A DNA stretch of 64,000 nt from Neobacillus pocheonensis (lineage in GTDB: Bacteria; Bacillota; Bacilli; Bacillales; Cytobacillaceae): contig JAMQCR010000001.1 of NCBI GenBank assembly GCA_023702235.1, positions 2,046,001 to 2,110,000 on the forward strand. The letters are read 5' to 3'. Positions 29,205 to 38,289 of the stretch are shown piece by piece. Each line of letters starts with the position of its first letter. Within the stretch, counting starts at the first letter, position 1. A program made the translations under genes and the position numbers. The notes beneath the pieces were generated by a model. The model worked only from the letters and a program-made list of their open reading frames with translations, did not search any database and was not told the DNA's origin.

Positions 29205-29972
29205 ATGATTATTCGTGAACGTGAGCATAGCTTTATTATGATCACACAACATGACCATGCCAAAATATCAGGGGGAATTGCACAAAATTGGAAAGATGAT
29301 TATTTTTATGGGGTGGAAAGAAAAGAAGATGTGGTTCTCGGCATTTATGAACACGATCGAGGCTGGATTCAGCCAGATGCCGCCCCTTTATGGAATAGTA
29401 ACCAGCAAAAACCATACTCTTTTGTGGATTTTCCCCTTGATTTAAAGGTTGCTTATTACAAAAAAGGAATCGATGAAGTAGAAAAAATGAGCAAGTATGC
29501 ATGTCTTCTTTGCAGTTCACATTATGCTTCCTTTCTCCAATACGAAGAGAACCCAATCGGAACGAAATTTGTGGAGGAAGAGATCACTAGGCGGCTGCAC
29601 TTATTAAAACTGTGTGGGATATTAGGTAAGATGGGAAAGGAAAAGCAGGTACTGTATCATCTAAGCATATTAAAATTCTGTGACAACCTCTCACTATATA
29701 TTTGCTTAAATGAACCAGGAGCAAAAAAAGAAAAAGAGCATCACTTTTTTCAGAACGGCATCTCCCCCTCATTCTCTTTTGCCGATAATAAACCATTCCA
29801 GGTACAATGGGCTGATCAAGAAACTGTCTCGCTCTCGGTGTCCCCTATGGAGAAAGAAGTACAAGTGCAGTTAAGATTTAAGGAAGTTAAAAAAGAGGAT
29901 ATAATGGCGAACGGGCTTTTATCAGCCTTTACAAAAACTCCCTATTCCCATACAAGTATGACGTTTAGATAA
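29205..29972 (+). CDS. DUF3891 family protein
   Basis: A 255-residue cytoplasmic protein with the family's N-terminal QHDHAKISGGIAQNW and HDRGWIQPDAAPLWN, where conserved His and Asp residues suggest an HD-like metal site. SSHYASFL lies in the middle. Function not established. AAAGGGATGAGAAC precedes the ATG. Monocistronic, divergent from mocA-like, closed by a strong terminator. Confidence 0.88.
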   Translation: MIIREREHSFIMITQHDHAKISGGIAQNWKDDYFYGVERKEDVVLGIYEHDRGWIQPDAAPLWNSNQQKPYSFVDFPLDLKVAYYKKGIDEVEKMSKYACLLCSSHYASFLQYEENPIGTKFVEEEITRRLHLLKLCGILGKMGKEKQVLYHLSILKFCDNLSLYICLNEPGAKKEKEHHFFQNGISPSFSFADNKPFQVQWADQETVSLSVSPMEKEVQVQLRFKEVKKEDIMANGLLSAFTKTPYSHTSMTFR

Positions 29973-29987
29973 AACATATTGTTACAG

Positions 29988-30030
29988 AAAAAAAGCGGTC
30001 CATTCATCGAACATAATGGAACCGCTTTTC
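29988..30030 (+). terminator. Terminator of the DUF3891 gene
   Basis: AAAAGCGGTCCATT pairs with AATGGAACCGCTTTT; about 20 bases past the stop. Confidence 0.8.
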
Positions 30031-30170
30031 CTTAACTTTAAAAATAATTTTGAGGTTATTGTTAAAATTAGAGTGGTCGGTCTTTATTTTCTATCGGGCA
30101 ACCATTAGATGACCTAGTAAAATTCCAGAATACATAACTAAGATCAAAACCATTGAAAGAGGGATTGAAT

Positions 30171-30697
30171 ATGAGTGAGATCAAAAATATTTATTGTGTT
30201 GGTCGAAATTATCTAGCTCATGCAGAAGAACTAAACAATGAGGTTCCTACTTCCCCTTTTCTATTTTCGAAGCCTACTCATGCCTTTGTGGAAGCCAATG
30301 GTCAGGAGATTCAACTGCCTGGTAATCGTGGATCTATCCATTTTGAAACAGAACTCGTTATCTGGATTGGAAGAAAACATGAAAAAGGCATGAAAGCTGA
30401 TGAAGTTATAGACCGTATGGGAATTGGCATCGATTTTACTTTACGGGATGTTCAAAATGAACTAAAGAAAAAGACTTCATGCTTATTAAAAATGGGGAGA
30501 AGGTACAGCAAGGAAATAGTAAAAATATGATTTTTGATTTGCAAACAATCGTTGATTTCACCTCTAATCACTTTGGCTTGGGTGAAGGTGACATCATCTT
30601 TACTGGAACACCAGAAGGCGTCGGACAAGTTTTTGACGGCGATCATTTGACATTAAAACGGGATAACAAAATTCTCAGTGATTGTTTTATCATATTG
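30171..30697 (+). pseudogene. Fumarylacetoacetate hydrolase family protein, internal deletion
   Basis: N-terminal part: IYCVGRNYLAHAEELNNEVP, then FETELVIWIGRK (metal ligands Glu in the FxTE motif) and RDVQNELKKK. C-terminal part: IKNGEKVQQGNSKNMIFDL and FTGTPEGVGQV. The roughly 40 residues that normally join them, including the central metal-ligand and lid region, are missing and the frame changes at about 30470. The enzyme would be dead. Start is ATG (MSEIKNIY) after AAAGAGGG. FAH enzymes cleave or decarboxylate 2-oxo acids; substrate unknown. Confidence 0.8.
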
Positions 30698-30975
30698 ACG
30701 GTTATAAATGAGACAAAACGAATATTGATTCGGGAGGCTTGTTCCTTCAAACCCAAACCCAATTTGAACCAGTTTTTTCCGGCGAAACCGGCTTGTGAAT
30801 TGTTGCAGTTTATCTTTTTGATTTTTCTGATGGTCGAAAATTTCTCGATAGATGGAAAAATATAGGTCTTCAATGCTACAACCTGGTCCCATTTTAGCCA
30901 TCGCAAATAATGCGTCCACTTCCCGTTTAGAAAATTCGATTTCTTTTCCAAAGGCTTTGTTAAGTAGTATTGTTG
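30653..30975 (-). pseudogene. Headless hypothetical fragment
   Basis: A frame with no start reads LLNKAFGKEIEFSKREV, DALFAMAKMGPGCSIEDLYF and KLVQIGFGFEGTSLPNQY, ending at IPF. It overlaps the FAH remnant on the other strand. Biased codon use suggests former coding, but no family is recognised. Confidence 0.3.
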
Positions 30976-31077
30976 TTTTTCAGGTATAAAATATAGGAAC
31001 GTCCGATTTGGACGTTCCCGTTCTTATTCCATTAAAGCCCCCTATAATGGAATAACTGTAAAGCTAATGAAGCTTTT

Positions 31078-31569
31078 TTAAAAGCTGCGTTTCCCTGCCC
31101 AAGCTCCTTGCATTTTACTTAGGAATACAATTTGCCCTATATGATATGCGTCGTGCATTGCTAAACTCTTCAGTTCAAGCACTAATGATCTTTCTCCAGG
31201 GATCTGTCTATACAAATCTTCATGTTCTGATTTTGCTAGTATTTTTTCAAGTTCACGATGAACATAAAAGTATTCTTGTTTTGTTTCCTTCCAATTTTGA
31301 AACGTCTCAGTTGGTAATCGAAATGTAGATTCATTATCTTCTGCCTGGGGTTCATTCGCTGTTTCACCAAGAAATCGCATCAGAAGTCTCTTTTTATAGA
31401 AAAGTAAATGACAAACTAATTCCCAAATGGAATTCATTGCCCCCTCAACTGGTTTCCAAATTGCCTGTTCAAAAGTAATATCCTCTAGCACTTTTTCAAG
31501 TGGTGGAAACCAGTCTTCTTCATCTAAGCAGCTTGCCCATTGTTGTAACAAAAGTGTCTTTACATCCAT
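31078..31569 (-). CDS. DinB-like metal-dependent protein
   Basis: A 163-residue four-helix-bundle protein of the DinB/YfiT superfamily. The metal-binding His positions are visible: ELVCHLLFYKK (first) and MHDAYHIGQIVFL (the last His pair). Many Bacillus members are thiol transferases or uncharacterised. GGAGGGAAT lies before the ATG. Downstream small hairpins at about 30990-31052 may end transcription. Confidence 0.85.
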   Translation of the reverse strand: MDVKTLLLQQWASCLDEEDWFPPLEKVLEDITFEQAIWKPVEGAMNSIWELVCHLLFYKKRLLMRFLGETANEPQAEDNESTFRLPTETFQNWKETKQEYFYVHRELEKILAKSEHEDLYRQIPGERSLVLELKSLAMHDAYHIGQIVFLSKMQGAWAGKRSF

Positions 31570-31671
31570 TTTCTATTCCCTCCAATTTAATCCCTTTAAT
31601 AGATAATCCCTTTGGTCAAAATTCATTTGCGGCGTGTTGTAGATAGCTCACTAATTAAGGTGTCATGCCAA

Positions 31672-32850
31672 TTCCTTGTTCAATTAAACTGGCCCTTTAA
31701 CGGAACAATGAACGTTCCATTATTCGGAAAATTCTGATAACCTTAGTTTATCATAAGTTGTGTTAACTGAGAAAGAACAACTGTCTAAAACCATTTTGGT
31801 TATCGTAAAGTTATCTTTTATATGTTTGATGGTGTCTAAGAATTGGAACCAGCTTAAATAATGGTCTAAATATTTAGTCGCTACACCATTAAAACGCTCC
31901 ATCCAGCTCTTTAAACGGCTGTGATAACTATTTACATTCTGGATGTGATAAATCCCTTTAACTCGCTCCCTACCATTTGCTTTAAAGCGATGATGCTCAA
32001 TTCCTTTTTCTTTGGCATAAGTCATAAACGCCCGCCAAGCATCCGTACATAGAACATTTTGTATTGATAGCTTGGAACCTAACGCTTCGTCCAAACTCTT
32101 TTTTATAATACGCCCTTTTCCTATTGTTTTGGAAAACGTTCTCTTTTGGCGGTCTCTGGCTACAAGAACGCATACTTGGTCCTTACTTATTCCTCTAAAC
32201 TCCGAACTACCACCGCGTAACCTTGGTTTTCGACCTTGGATATTCCGTTTTCCTTTCTCGGAATAGAGGAAATAGGTTTCATCCATTTCTACTATGCCTT
32301 CGAAAAGTTCAAAATCCATCTGTTTCAATGCAGTTAGAATTTTATGCCTCCAATAAAAAAGCGTCACATAATGAGCACCAATGAGTTTAGCTGTTTTTCC
32401 GAAGGAGATACCCTTCAATCATACATTCGATGAACTGAAGCCATTTAATAGGCATATAAGTTCTGTGAAGAGGAGTGTTCGTCATATCTGTGAATGTTTT
32501 ACCGCACTCTATGCAGCGGTATCTTTGACGTTCAATGGTATTGATTGTAGTTTTTACCTGATATTTACCGAAGCGAATGACATTAGTGGATTGACAATGG
32601 GTGCAGGTGTAGCCGTCTTTGTGTTTCTGTTCTGATACATCAGTGAATACAGACTCTGTTTCTCCCGCACTCCCTAATGAGTTTGTGAAGAACTCCTTCA
32701 ATCGCTGCTGGTCTCTTTGGCTAAGATTTCTGATTTGGTTAATTATGTCCGCTAACGCAATTAAAACTCACTCGCTCTCGGTAATTTTAGTTCATTACAG
32801 AACAAACGTTCGAGCAAATCAAATAACAACTTTATTCTTTAACAAAGCCT
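31672..32850 (-). mobile_element. IS1595-family insertion sequence (ends not resolved)
   Basis: The span carries one IS1595-type transposase and flanking non-coding bases. I could not identify matching terminal inverted repeats or a target duplication by eye, so the limits are approximate. A second, shrunken member of the family lies 2.5 kb away. Confidence 0.6.
31720..32761 (-). pseudogene. IS1595-family transposase, one frameshift in an A run
   Basis: First frame: a zinc ribbon CTHCQSTNVIRFGKYQ...YRCIECGKTFTDMTNTPLH and IECMIEGYLLRK. Second frame: KTAKLIGAHYVTLFYWRHKIL then the DDE_Tnp_IS1595 catalytic part with EMDETYF, LCTDAWRAF and SYHSRLKSWMERFNGVATKYL. The frames meet in CGGAAAAACAGC near 32390; four A instead of five would join them. 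The open frame extends upstream of the TTG at 32701 to ALADIINQIRNLSQRDQQR, a family-typical start whose initiator is now ATT. Programmed frameshifting at A5 is possible but not usual for this family. Confidence 0.85.
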
Positions 32851-32946
32851 TTCCAAAAATAAAGAATCTTTACTGCACTGTATCTAAATACAGATCATAA
32901 TCAATAGGACGGTTTCCAATCCGAAAACTGGCTTCGGTCACTTTTC

Positions 32947-33492
32947 TTAAAGTGTTTGCTCAATTCGATCGAAAGAGGTAAAAATAATGATTGGTTCTGC
33001 CAACCTTTCTTCTCCTTCGATATCTTCTTCAAGGTGATAAATTCCAGACATTTCAATTTCCTCGAGCATGTGTAACGCTGTAGAATCACTCGTCTTCCTT
33101 AATTCTTTCAAGTATTTTTCAGCTTCGTCAGAACGAAAAACTGAGTCGTAGTGTCGAAGAACATATCCCATGCATCGATCTTTTATGTACGTTTCTGCAT
33201 TTTCTGATTTAATAATTTTTCGAAACCACTCTAAGCCTTGTTCCTTCTTTTTAATTAATAAAAGGGTCACTGCTTTTCGGTACTGAAGCAGCGGATTAAG
33301 TTCGACTATTTTTTCAAGCACTTCCAGCCGTTCTAATGCCAAATGCTTCAAATGGTAAGCTGTTTTCTCGTCAAGTACTAGTTTGTCAGCAATTTGGTAG
33401 ATTCTATCTAATATTTCAGGGTTGGGATTAAGAGAATATTCTATCATTAATTGCTTATATTCTTTATCAATCTTGTCTTTCTTCAATTTCAT
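32947..33492 (-). CDS. Helical-repeat hypothetical protein
   Basis: A 181-residue acidic, all-helical protein whose spacing of small and aromatic residues (YRKAVTLLLIKKKEQGLEWFRKII) suggests tetratricopeptide-like hairpins. Ends in a strand-like IIIFTSFDRIEQTL. No enzyme motif. AAAGGAAGATG gives a plausible ribosome site. Could be an immunity or scaffold protein; unknown. Confidence 0.6.
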   Translation of the reverse strand: MKLKKDKIDKEYKQLMIEYSLNPNPEILDRIYQIADKLVLDEKTAYHLKHLALERLEVLEKIVELNPLLQYRKAVTLLLIKKKEQGLEWFRKIIKSENAETYIKDRCMGYVLRHYDSVFRSDEAEKYLKELRKTSDSTALHMLEEIEMSGIYHLEEDIEGEERLAEPIIIFTSFDRIEQTL

Positions 33493-33744
33493 CTTCCTTT
33501 CATTTCAACAATTTCAAAGAATTATTACCAATATTCTTGAACGATAATGAAAAATCATTTATTAAAATAGGCTATGTTAAAGAATAATGTAGATAGTGCA
33601 CCATTTTTTAGAAACTACTTTTAGGAGTTCCTGAATTCGCATTTTGCGAATATATTTCATCAAATAAAAAAGCAATAATCCGATTGTCCAACTACTTATA
33701 GTGAATCAAACACAACAAAATATAGATTGTGTAGAGTTGAAAAA

Positions 33745-33784
33745 AAACCCTGTGAGGCATTATATGTCAAGCTTCACAGGGTTA
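33745..33784 (-). terminator. Terminator of the GNAT gene
   Basis: AACCCTGTGA-GC pairs with GC-TCACAGGGTT and is followed by a T run on the minus strand. Confidence 0.85.
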
Positions 33785-33791
33785 TAAAAAT

Positions 33792-34541
33792 TTAATTTAT
33801 GGGTTTAAGAATACCGCAATCAAAAACATCCTCAAATCCAAGTTTTTTGTAAAAAGAATGTGCATATGATTCAGTATATGTTTGTAAAGTAATTGCTGCT
33901 ATATTATTATTATTGGCATCATCAACAACTCTTTGTATTAGAGTAGTGCTAACCCCTTTTTTTCTATATTCTGGTAGTGTAGCAACAGCATAAATACCTG
34001 CTATATTCTTATAATAAATGCACAATGTAACACCGACAGGCTTCTCATTATCATATGCAACATAAAAATTTTGAGTGTTGTCATCAAGATTTTCTATATT
34101 TTTTTGCCTCATCCATGAATACGCTTGATTAAATTTTTCTTCGGTTTCACAAAATCCCCATGCCTGTGTAACACTAAAATCTTCTATGTCAGAAAGAGAA
34201 TTTGCTCTTTTTATAATTATTTTCTTATTAATTTCCCATCTTGCTTTTTCATTAGCTAAAACCATATAGGTAAGACTAGCAACTTTTTTATATTTTAATT
34301 TCATTTGTTCATTAATAAAAATCCATTGGGGCAAGTAAATAGTATATTCCTTGTTCATTTTCTCTAAACTTTCATTTGAAAAAGGAAAAAAGATATTGAA
34401 ATCTGGATTATCACTGTGAATAAATTTACCATATTCAAGACACTCGTTTATTCCTCTATGTTTTGATAGAAAATTAATGTGATTTTCTAAAAGATTTTTT
34501 TTGTTCTCTAAATTTAGATGGTTTTCTAAAATTTTGTTCAT
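33792..34541 (-). CDS. GNAT-family N-acetyltransferase
   Basis: About 249 residues. The C-terminal GNAT domain includes FYVAYDNEKPVGVTLCIYY, the acetyl-CoA loop AVATLPEYRKKGVSTTLIQ (R/QxxGxG/A pattern as RKKGVS) and SFYKKLGFEDVF. The N-terminal half is helical and may bind the acceptor. I chose ATG of MNKILENH because TGGAG lies eight bases before it. Acceptor unknown. The gene is more AT-rich than its neighbours, which hints at acquisition. Confidence 0.85.
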   Translation of the reverse strand: MNKILENHLNLENKKNLLENHINFLSKHRGINECLEYGKFIHSDNPDFNIFFPFSNESLEKMNKEYTIYLPQWIFINEQMKLKYKKVASLTYMVLANEKARWEINKKIIIKRANSLSDIEDFSVTQAWGFCETEEKFNQAYSWMRQKNIENLDDNTQNFYVAYDNEKPVGVTLCIYYKNIAGIYAVATLPEYRKKGVSTTLIQRVVDDANNNNIAAITLQTYTESYAHSFYKKLGFEDVFDCGILKPIN

Positions 34542-34804
34542 AGTAATACGCTCCATATGATGTTTAAATTTTTTCCAATTGTCCGTTTGTTCGATTATTT
34601 ATACACTGGTTAGCTATTCATAAATCACATACCAAACATTCGTTCTTATCAATACGAATGGATTTGTTATATACTATTTTTTTTGGTTCATTAAATTTTG
34701 GATGTGTTAAGAATTGTGTTGATTTTTATCACTACTCTTAAATGGACATAATGATGAATGAGTAATAAAAGACGTATTTCACAAACCAGAATGAGCTGAT
34801 TATT

Positions 34805-34948
34805 TTGATAAAAGTAAATTTTAAATGTAATCATTGCGATTGCGGGCAAACAAAAGGCGAAGTAATTACTTGAAATAGAGAAGCTGTTGTCAAATGTAAA
34901 CACTGTCAAATATGGGAGACAATAAGGTTCAAAACTATAGGTACGTAA
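34805..34948 (+). pseudogene. Small zinc-ribbon protein with in-frame TGA
   Basis: TTG-initiated frame reads IKVNFKCNHCDCGQTKGEVIT, a TGA at 34871-34873, then NREAVVKCKHCQIWETIRF before TAA. The two CxxC knuckles make a typical 47-residue zinc ribbon. The TGA probably replaces a sense codon (nonsense mutation). No clear ribosome site. Confidence 0.5.
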
Positions 34949-35033
34949 AACGATGATATAGCCTACAAAAGGATTCTAAACTAATTGAATTTTTAAAGAG
35001 CTTTTAAGGTTCCTGTGTAGGTTTTATATCCGA

Positions 35034-35532
35034 TCATGCGACAGTAAATTTAGATTTTCTAAGACTGTCATAAGTCTCTTCTACATGAAAAAGACAAGCG
35101 TAAATAAGTATATCCTTCAGATTTGGTTTCGTTGCTTCAAATTCAATGGCTTCAGGAAATTGGAACCATGCCAGATAATGATTTCCTCAGTGACATCCCT
35201 TGTAACATACAATCAATAAATTTAATCCATTTTTCTGGGTAATAAGTGCCTTGAAGTGGTGAATTGGTTAAGTCACTAAAGGTTTTTCCGCAATCTTTAC
35301 ATTTGTAAAGATGACGACCATTGTATTTACCGAAACGAACAACAGAATTACTTTTACAGTGAGCACAGTTAAAACCTTTTGCAAATCGTTTATCACGAAG
35401 TTCATCGATGACACGAATTTTTGCATTTGAAGGGAAAATAATACGTTGCAGCTCATAATAAATTCGTTCTTGATGAGGCTTATCTTACGTAGAAACGTAT
35501 TGTAATAAGTTACGGAATCCTTTGGTACTCAT
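35034..35532 (-). pseudogene. Internally deleted IS1595-family transposase
   Basis: Starts ATG (MSTKGFRNLLQYVST) with GGGAGG upstream. It meets a stop, then continues HQERIYYELQRIIFPS, a zinc ribbon FNCAHCKSNSVVRFGKYNG...KCKDCGKTFSDLTNSPL and IDCMLQGMSLRKS. It then jumps directly to the transposase C-terminus YLAWFQFPEAIEFEATKPNLKDILIYACLF. The whole catalytic DDE region is missing. Such shrunken copies can be mobilised in trans. It differs clearly from the element at 31.7-32.8 kb. Confidence 0.75.
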
Positions 35533-35750
35533 GGAAAAACCTCCCATACATATGTTCGTGTTAATTGACTAAATTATAACATCGATTGTACAGGAGAATA
35601 AATATCAACATGGTTCTTTAACAGTGCTTTAAAATAAAAAGAATTCCACATTGATAATGGAGTATAATCGAAAAATTAATATATTTGGGATCAAGACCAC
35701 TGTTTCTTTAAAATTTCCTCAAGGGACAATTTTTCATACATTAAAGAGGA

Positions 35751-36008
35751 ATGGTTAAACACTCAGTCTCAGAAATTGAGTTTAAGGATAAATATTTAAT
35801 CAATCCTATCATCGATAAATTTGGGTTGGATTCTGATATTAAAAAGGTTAACGAGGATACATTTATTCTAAAAACAAAAGCGATTGTCGGTGAAGGCTTT
35901 TACAATTGGCTCCAATCTATGGTGATTTTATTGAATGAAATCCCTTTAAACTTTTCGATTATCTGTTGTACTCTTTCCAATTCCCAAATCCTCACTTTCA
36001 CATGTTAA
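35751..36008 (+). pseudogene. Possible C-terminal fragment of a WYL-domain regulator
   Basis: Reads SEIEFKDKYLINPIIDKFGL, DTFILKTKAIVGEGFYNWLQSM, which resembles the WYL C-terminal extension (WCX) of YafY-type transcription factors. No helix-turn-helix or WYL core lies upstream. AAAGAGG stands before the ATG, perhaps by chance. The last 30 codons look random. Tentative. Confidence 0.4.
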
Positions 36009-36205
36009 ATACAAAATATAGTAATTATAATCGATTTCAATATTTTAGCTTTCCCAAAAATGATTACCCTTTTTTCTTCCCGCTGTTAAGGTGGTTATTT
36101 GAATAAAAAATGATTTTATTTTTTAAAAAATTACTTCATGCAGTAGTAAAAACTATTGGTATTGGATGTAATTATTGGATTTATTTAAACTTCTGGTTCC
36201 TATTT

Positions 36206-36222
36206 TGTAACATTATTGTAAT
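36206..36222. promoter_or_regulatory. WalR (YycF) box
   Basis: TGTAAC-ATTAT-TGTAAT fits the WalR consensus TGTWAH-N5-TGTWAH fully. It lies about 220 bases before the YocH-like gene, a family controlled by WalRK in B. subtilis. A terminator-like hairpin between them makes the assignment uncertain. Confidence 0.5.
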
Positions 36223-36232
36223 AAATAGAACT

Positions 36233-36266
36233 AAAGCTCAAATAGGTATCCTACTGGGCTTTTTGA
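36233..36266 (+). terminator. Terminator-like hairpin
   Basis: AAAGCTCA pairs with TGGGCTTT (one GU pair) followed by TT; located before the YocH-like gene. Confidence 0.55.
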
Positions 36267-36442
36267 TACTAAATAGATTATAGAAAAGGTGAATTTTTTG
36301 ATTATTTAGTAAACCGATAAATATTTTTGTAATATAATTGCCATTTATGTAAACGAGTTAACATCTCTCTGTTATTTGCCTATTGGGAATCCGTGTTACG
36401 ATTATGAAAAATTAGCAGCCAAAGAACATGGGGGATAAAAGA

Positions 36443-37149
36443 ATGCTAACTAAAATTAAAATATTAATAGCAGCTGCTGTTCTCTCAGTAACAGTAAGTG
36501 CTAATGTACAAGCTGCAACGGTACAAAATGGGGACAACCTATCAACCGTTAAACATACATCTTTAGATAACATCCAGAAGGTAAACGATACTACAGACCT
36601 TATTCACCCTGGGGATCAATTAACAATTGCACCGGAAAAAAGTATACCGTTAAACAAGGTGATACATTATTGAGTATTGCTATGGAACACAATATGAACA
36701 TTAAAAAAATCAAAGAATGGAACAAATTCATTTCCGATTTCATTCATCCTGAGGATGGCTTAAATATTATTAATAATCCTTTAACAGAAAAGCATGCTAA
36801 TCAAGCCAATAATGCAAATGCAACTAATATAAATGCTGCATCAACAAATAGTTCAAGCCCAAAAGAAATAACAGTGAAAGCTACAGCTTATACAGCTTCA
36901 TGTGAGGGATGTTCCGGTATTACAGCTACTGGCGTTAATATTAAAGCAAATCCAGATGCGAGGGTCATTGCAGTTGACCCAAAAGTTATACCTCTTGGCA
37001 GTAAGGTTTATGTTGAAGGCGTGGGTGAAGCAATCGCTGCAGATACTGGCGGTGCGATTAAAGGAAATAGAATTGATGTCTTTGTTCCTTCCGAACAAAA
37101 CGCAATCAACTTTGGGGTAAAATACCTAAAGGTAACAATATTAAATTAA
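36443..37149 (+). pseudogene. LysM-3D cell-wall protein (YocH-like), one frameshift
   Basis: Secreted wall-remodelling protein. Signal peptide MLTKIKILIAAAVLSVTVSA, first LysM (VQNGDNLSTVKHTSLDNI), second LysM split by the shift (YTVKQGDTLLSIAMEHN), an Asn/Ala/Ser linker, then a 3D domain: TAYTASCEGCSGITATG and DARVIAVDPKVIPLGSKV with AADTGGAIKGNRIDVF (the Asp residues of the MltA-like active site). The frame breaks in A6 near 36645. Start ATG with GGGGGA upstream. About 235 residues when joined. Related to B. subtilis YocH. Confidence 0.85.
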
Positions 37150-37182
37150 AGTATGCCTAACGATCTTAGGAACTCTTTTACC

Positions 37183-37230
37183 AAAAACACAGCAACCCCT
37201 ATTGTGTATCATGGGGTTGCTGTGTTTTTA
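37183..37230 (+). terminator. Strong terminator after the YocH-like gene
   Basis: AAAAACACAGCAACCCC pairs with GGGGTTGCTGTGTTTTT around an 11-14-base loop. Confidence 0.9.
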
Positions 37231-37308
37231 AATTTATATCTTCAATTACGAACCAAGTTTTTTCATTTCCATGAGGGCAGCCACCTTTTTCAACGTACAA
37301 TAACTATC

Positions 37309-37434
37309 ATGCGTAAAACGAATAACATGTCATTTCAAAAATTAGTACAGGAAAACAAAAAACAACTTCTTAACAATAAACAAGAATTAGAAAGAATTGA
37401 AAAACGTATTGAACAACGTCATGAAATAAAATGA
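37309..37434 (+). CDS. FbpB-like small basic protein
   Basis: A 41-residue peptide MRKTNNMSFQKLVQENKKQL then NNKQELERIEKRIEQRH. This resembles the Fur-regulated basic protein FbpB family of Bacillus (pattern F-x-x-L-V-x-E-N-K-x-x-L-L...IE-R-I-E-x-RH), proposed RNA chaperones in the iron-sparing response. I see no Fur box and only a weak ribosome site, so expression is uncertain; an internal ATG at codon 7 is an alternative. Confidence 0.55.
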   Translation: MRKTNNMSFQKLVQENKKQLLNNKQELERIEKRIEQRHEIK

Positions 37435-37502
37435 TATAAGCAAAATTAAATCAAATAATATCCCCGTTTCCATTAATGAGGATCCATAGTGGCCATTTTC
37501 TT

Positions 37503-37860
37503 TTATTGATCTATGTAATCTAATACTCCATAAACTTCTTCTTTCAAGGTTGTTGCACTGGTTACGGTCCTCTTCTGGCAAATGATATTCAGCTCAGGCT
37601 TACTCTCCAGCTGCATTTGAATTCTAAGTAGCCTTAACGTGGACATTGTTTCCATTTTGATTGGGGTATCTAAATCAGGCAATAGTTGGAACAAGGTATT
37701 GACGATTTACTAAATACTCGATCAAAGCAAATTGAACCGGACTAAAATCCATATATCCATCAATGACAAAATGGCTAAGGAGGAAAGAAGACAATGTATT
37801 GGCTGCTTCTATTGCTTTATAGATAAGGTTTTGCGGATCAATTAAAATTATTATAAGCAA
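37503..37860 (-). pseudogene. 5'-truncated hypothetical gene, one frameshift
   Basis: First frame LIDPQNLIYKAIEAANTLSS...FALIEYLVNRQYL; second frame FQLLPDLDTPIKMETMSTL...EVYGVLDYID. They join near 37690 by one base. The open frame begins inside the tail of a terminator hairpin, so the 5' end was replaced by other DNA. Family unknown. Confidence 0.4.
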
Positions 37861-37890
37861 AAAAGGTGTACCAAAAACAGTACACCTTTT
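37861..37890. terminator. Terminator closing the tiny-ORF operon
   Basis: AAAAGGTGTAC pairs perfectly with GTACACCTTTT around an 8-base loop, with T runs on both strands. It lies 19 bases past the last gene of the minus-strand tiny-ORF unit. Confidence 0.85.
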
Positions 37891-37908
37891 AGAAAAAAGT
37901 CATTTTCA

Positions 37909-38159
37909 TTAGTTTATAGACTTGATAACAATATTAAAATCATCGATGGTGTTTTGTTCCCTAACTAAACGAATTGTTTCTAATTCAATAAGTTTAGCAG
38001 GTGATGAATCAGGTACCTTCCATTTTTGCAGTATGGACTCTTCATTTATTTGGGATAGAGAATGATACAGCGTTCTGCCGTTTTGTATGCCGTGATATAA
38101 GCATAAATCTGGAAATATCACTCTGTTGGTAATTTATATGTTTTTGCATTACTACTCAT
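37909..38159 (-). pseudogene. Last gene of the tiny-ORF operon, apparent frameshift
   Basis: ATG frame MSSNAKTYKLPTE stops at a TGA that overlaps GTG of the main frame (VIFPDLCLYHGIQNGRTLYH...FNIVIKSIN). One inserted base would join them into 83 residues. Alternatively translation restarts at that GTG. Soluble, no family recognised. Follows the 35-residue gene by 6 bases. Confidence 0.45.
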
Positions 38160-38165
38160 ATCCTA

Positions 38166-38273
38166 TTAATTATCCTTACACATACAAATATCTTCACGTT
38201 TACCGCTAATATCCCAAGCAAAACAAATACCTGCTATTGATACAAATATTATAAATAATCCTGTTGCTACCAT
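38166..38273 (-). CDS. 35-residue single-span membrane peptide
   Basis: MVATGLFIIFVSIAGICFAW then DISGKREDICMCKDN: one membrane helix followed by a short charged tail with two Cys. GGGGGGAATAAGTA stands before the ATG, the same initiation cassette as two other genes of this unit. No family recognised. Lies 16 bases after the 61-residue gene. Confidence 0.6.
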   Translation of the reverse strand: MVATGLFIIFVSIAGICFAWDISGKREDICMCKDN

Positions 38274-38289
38274 TACTTATTCCCCCCAT

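Noticed and set aside
34691..34909. 72-codon minus-strand frame
   Set aside because: Overlaps the more convincing zinc-ribbon remnant on the plus strand; no ribosome site.
37153..37308. Frame running from the YocH-like stop into the FbpB-like gene
   Set aside because: Its first part is the terminator hairpin; only the last 41 codons look like a protein.
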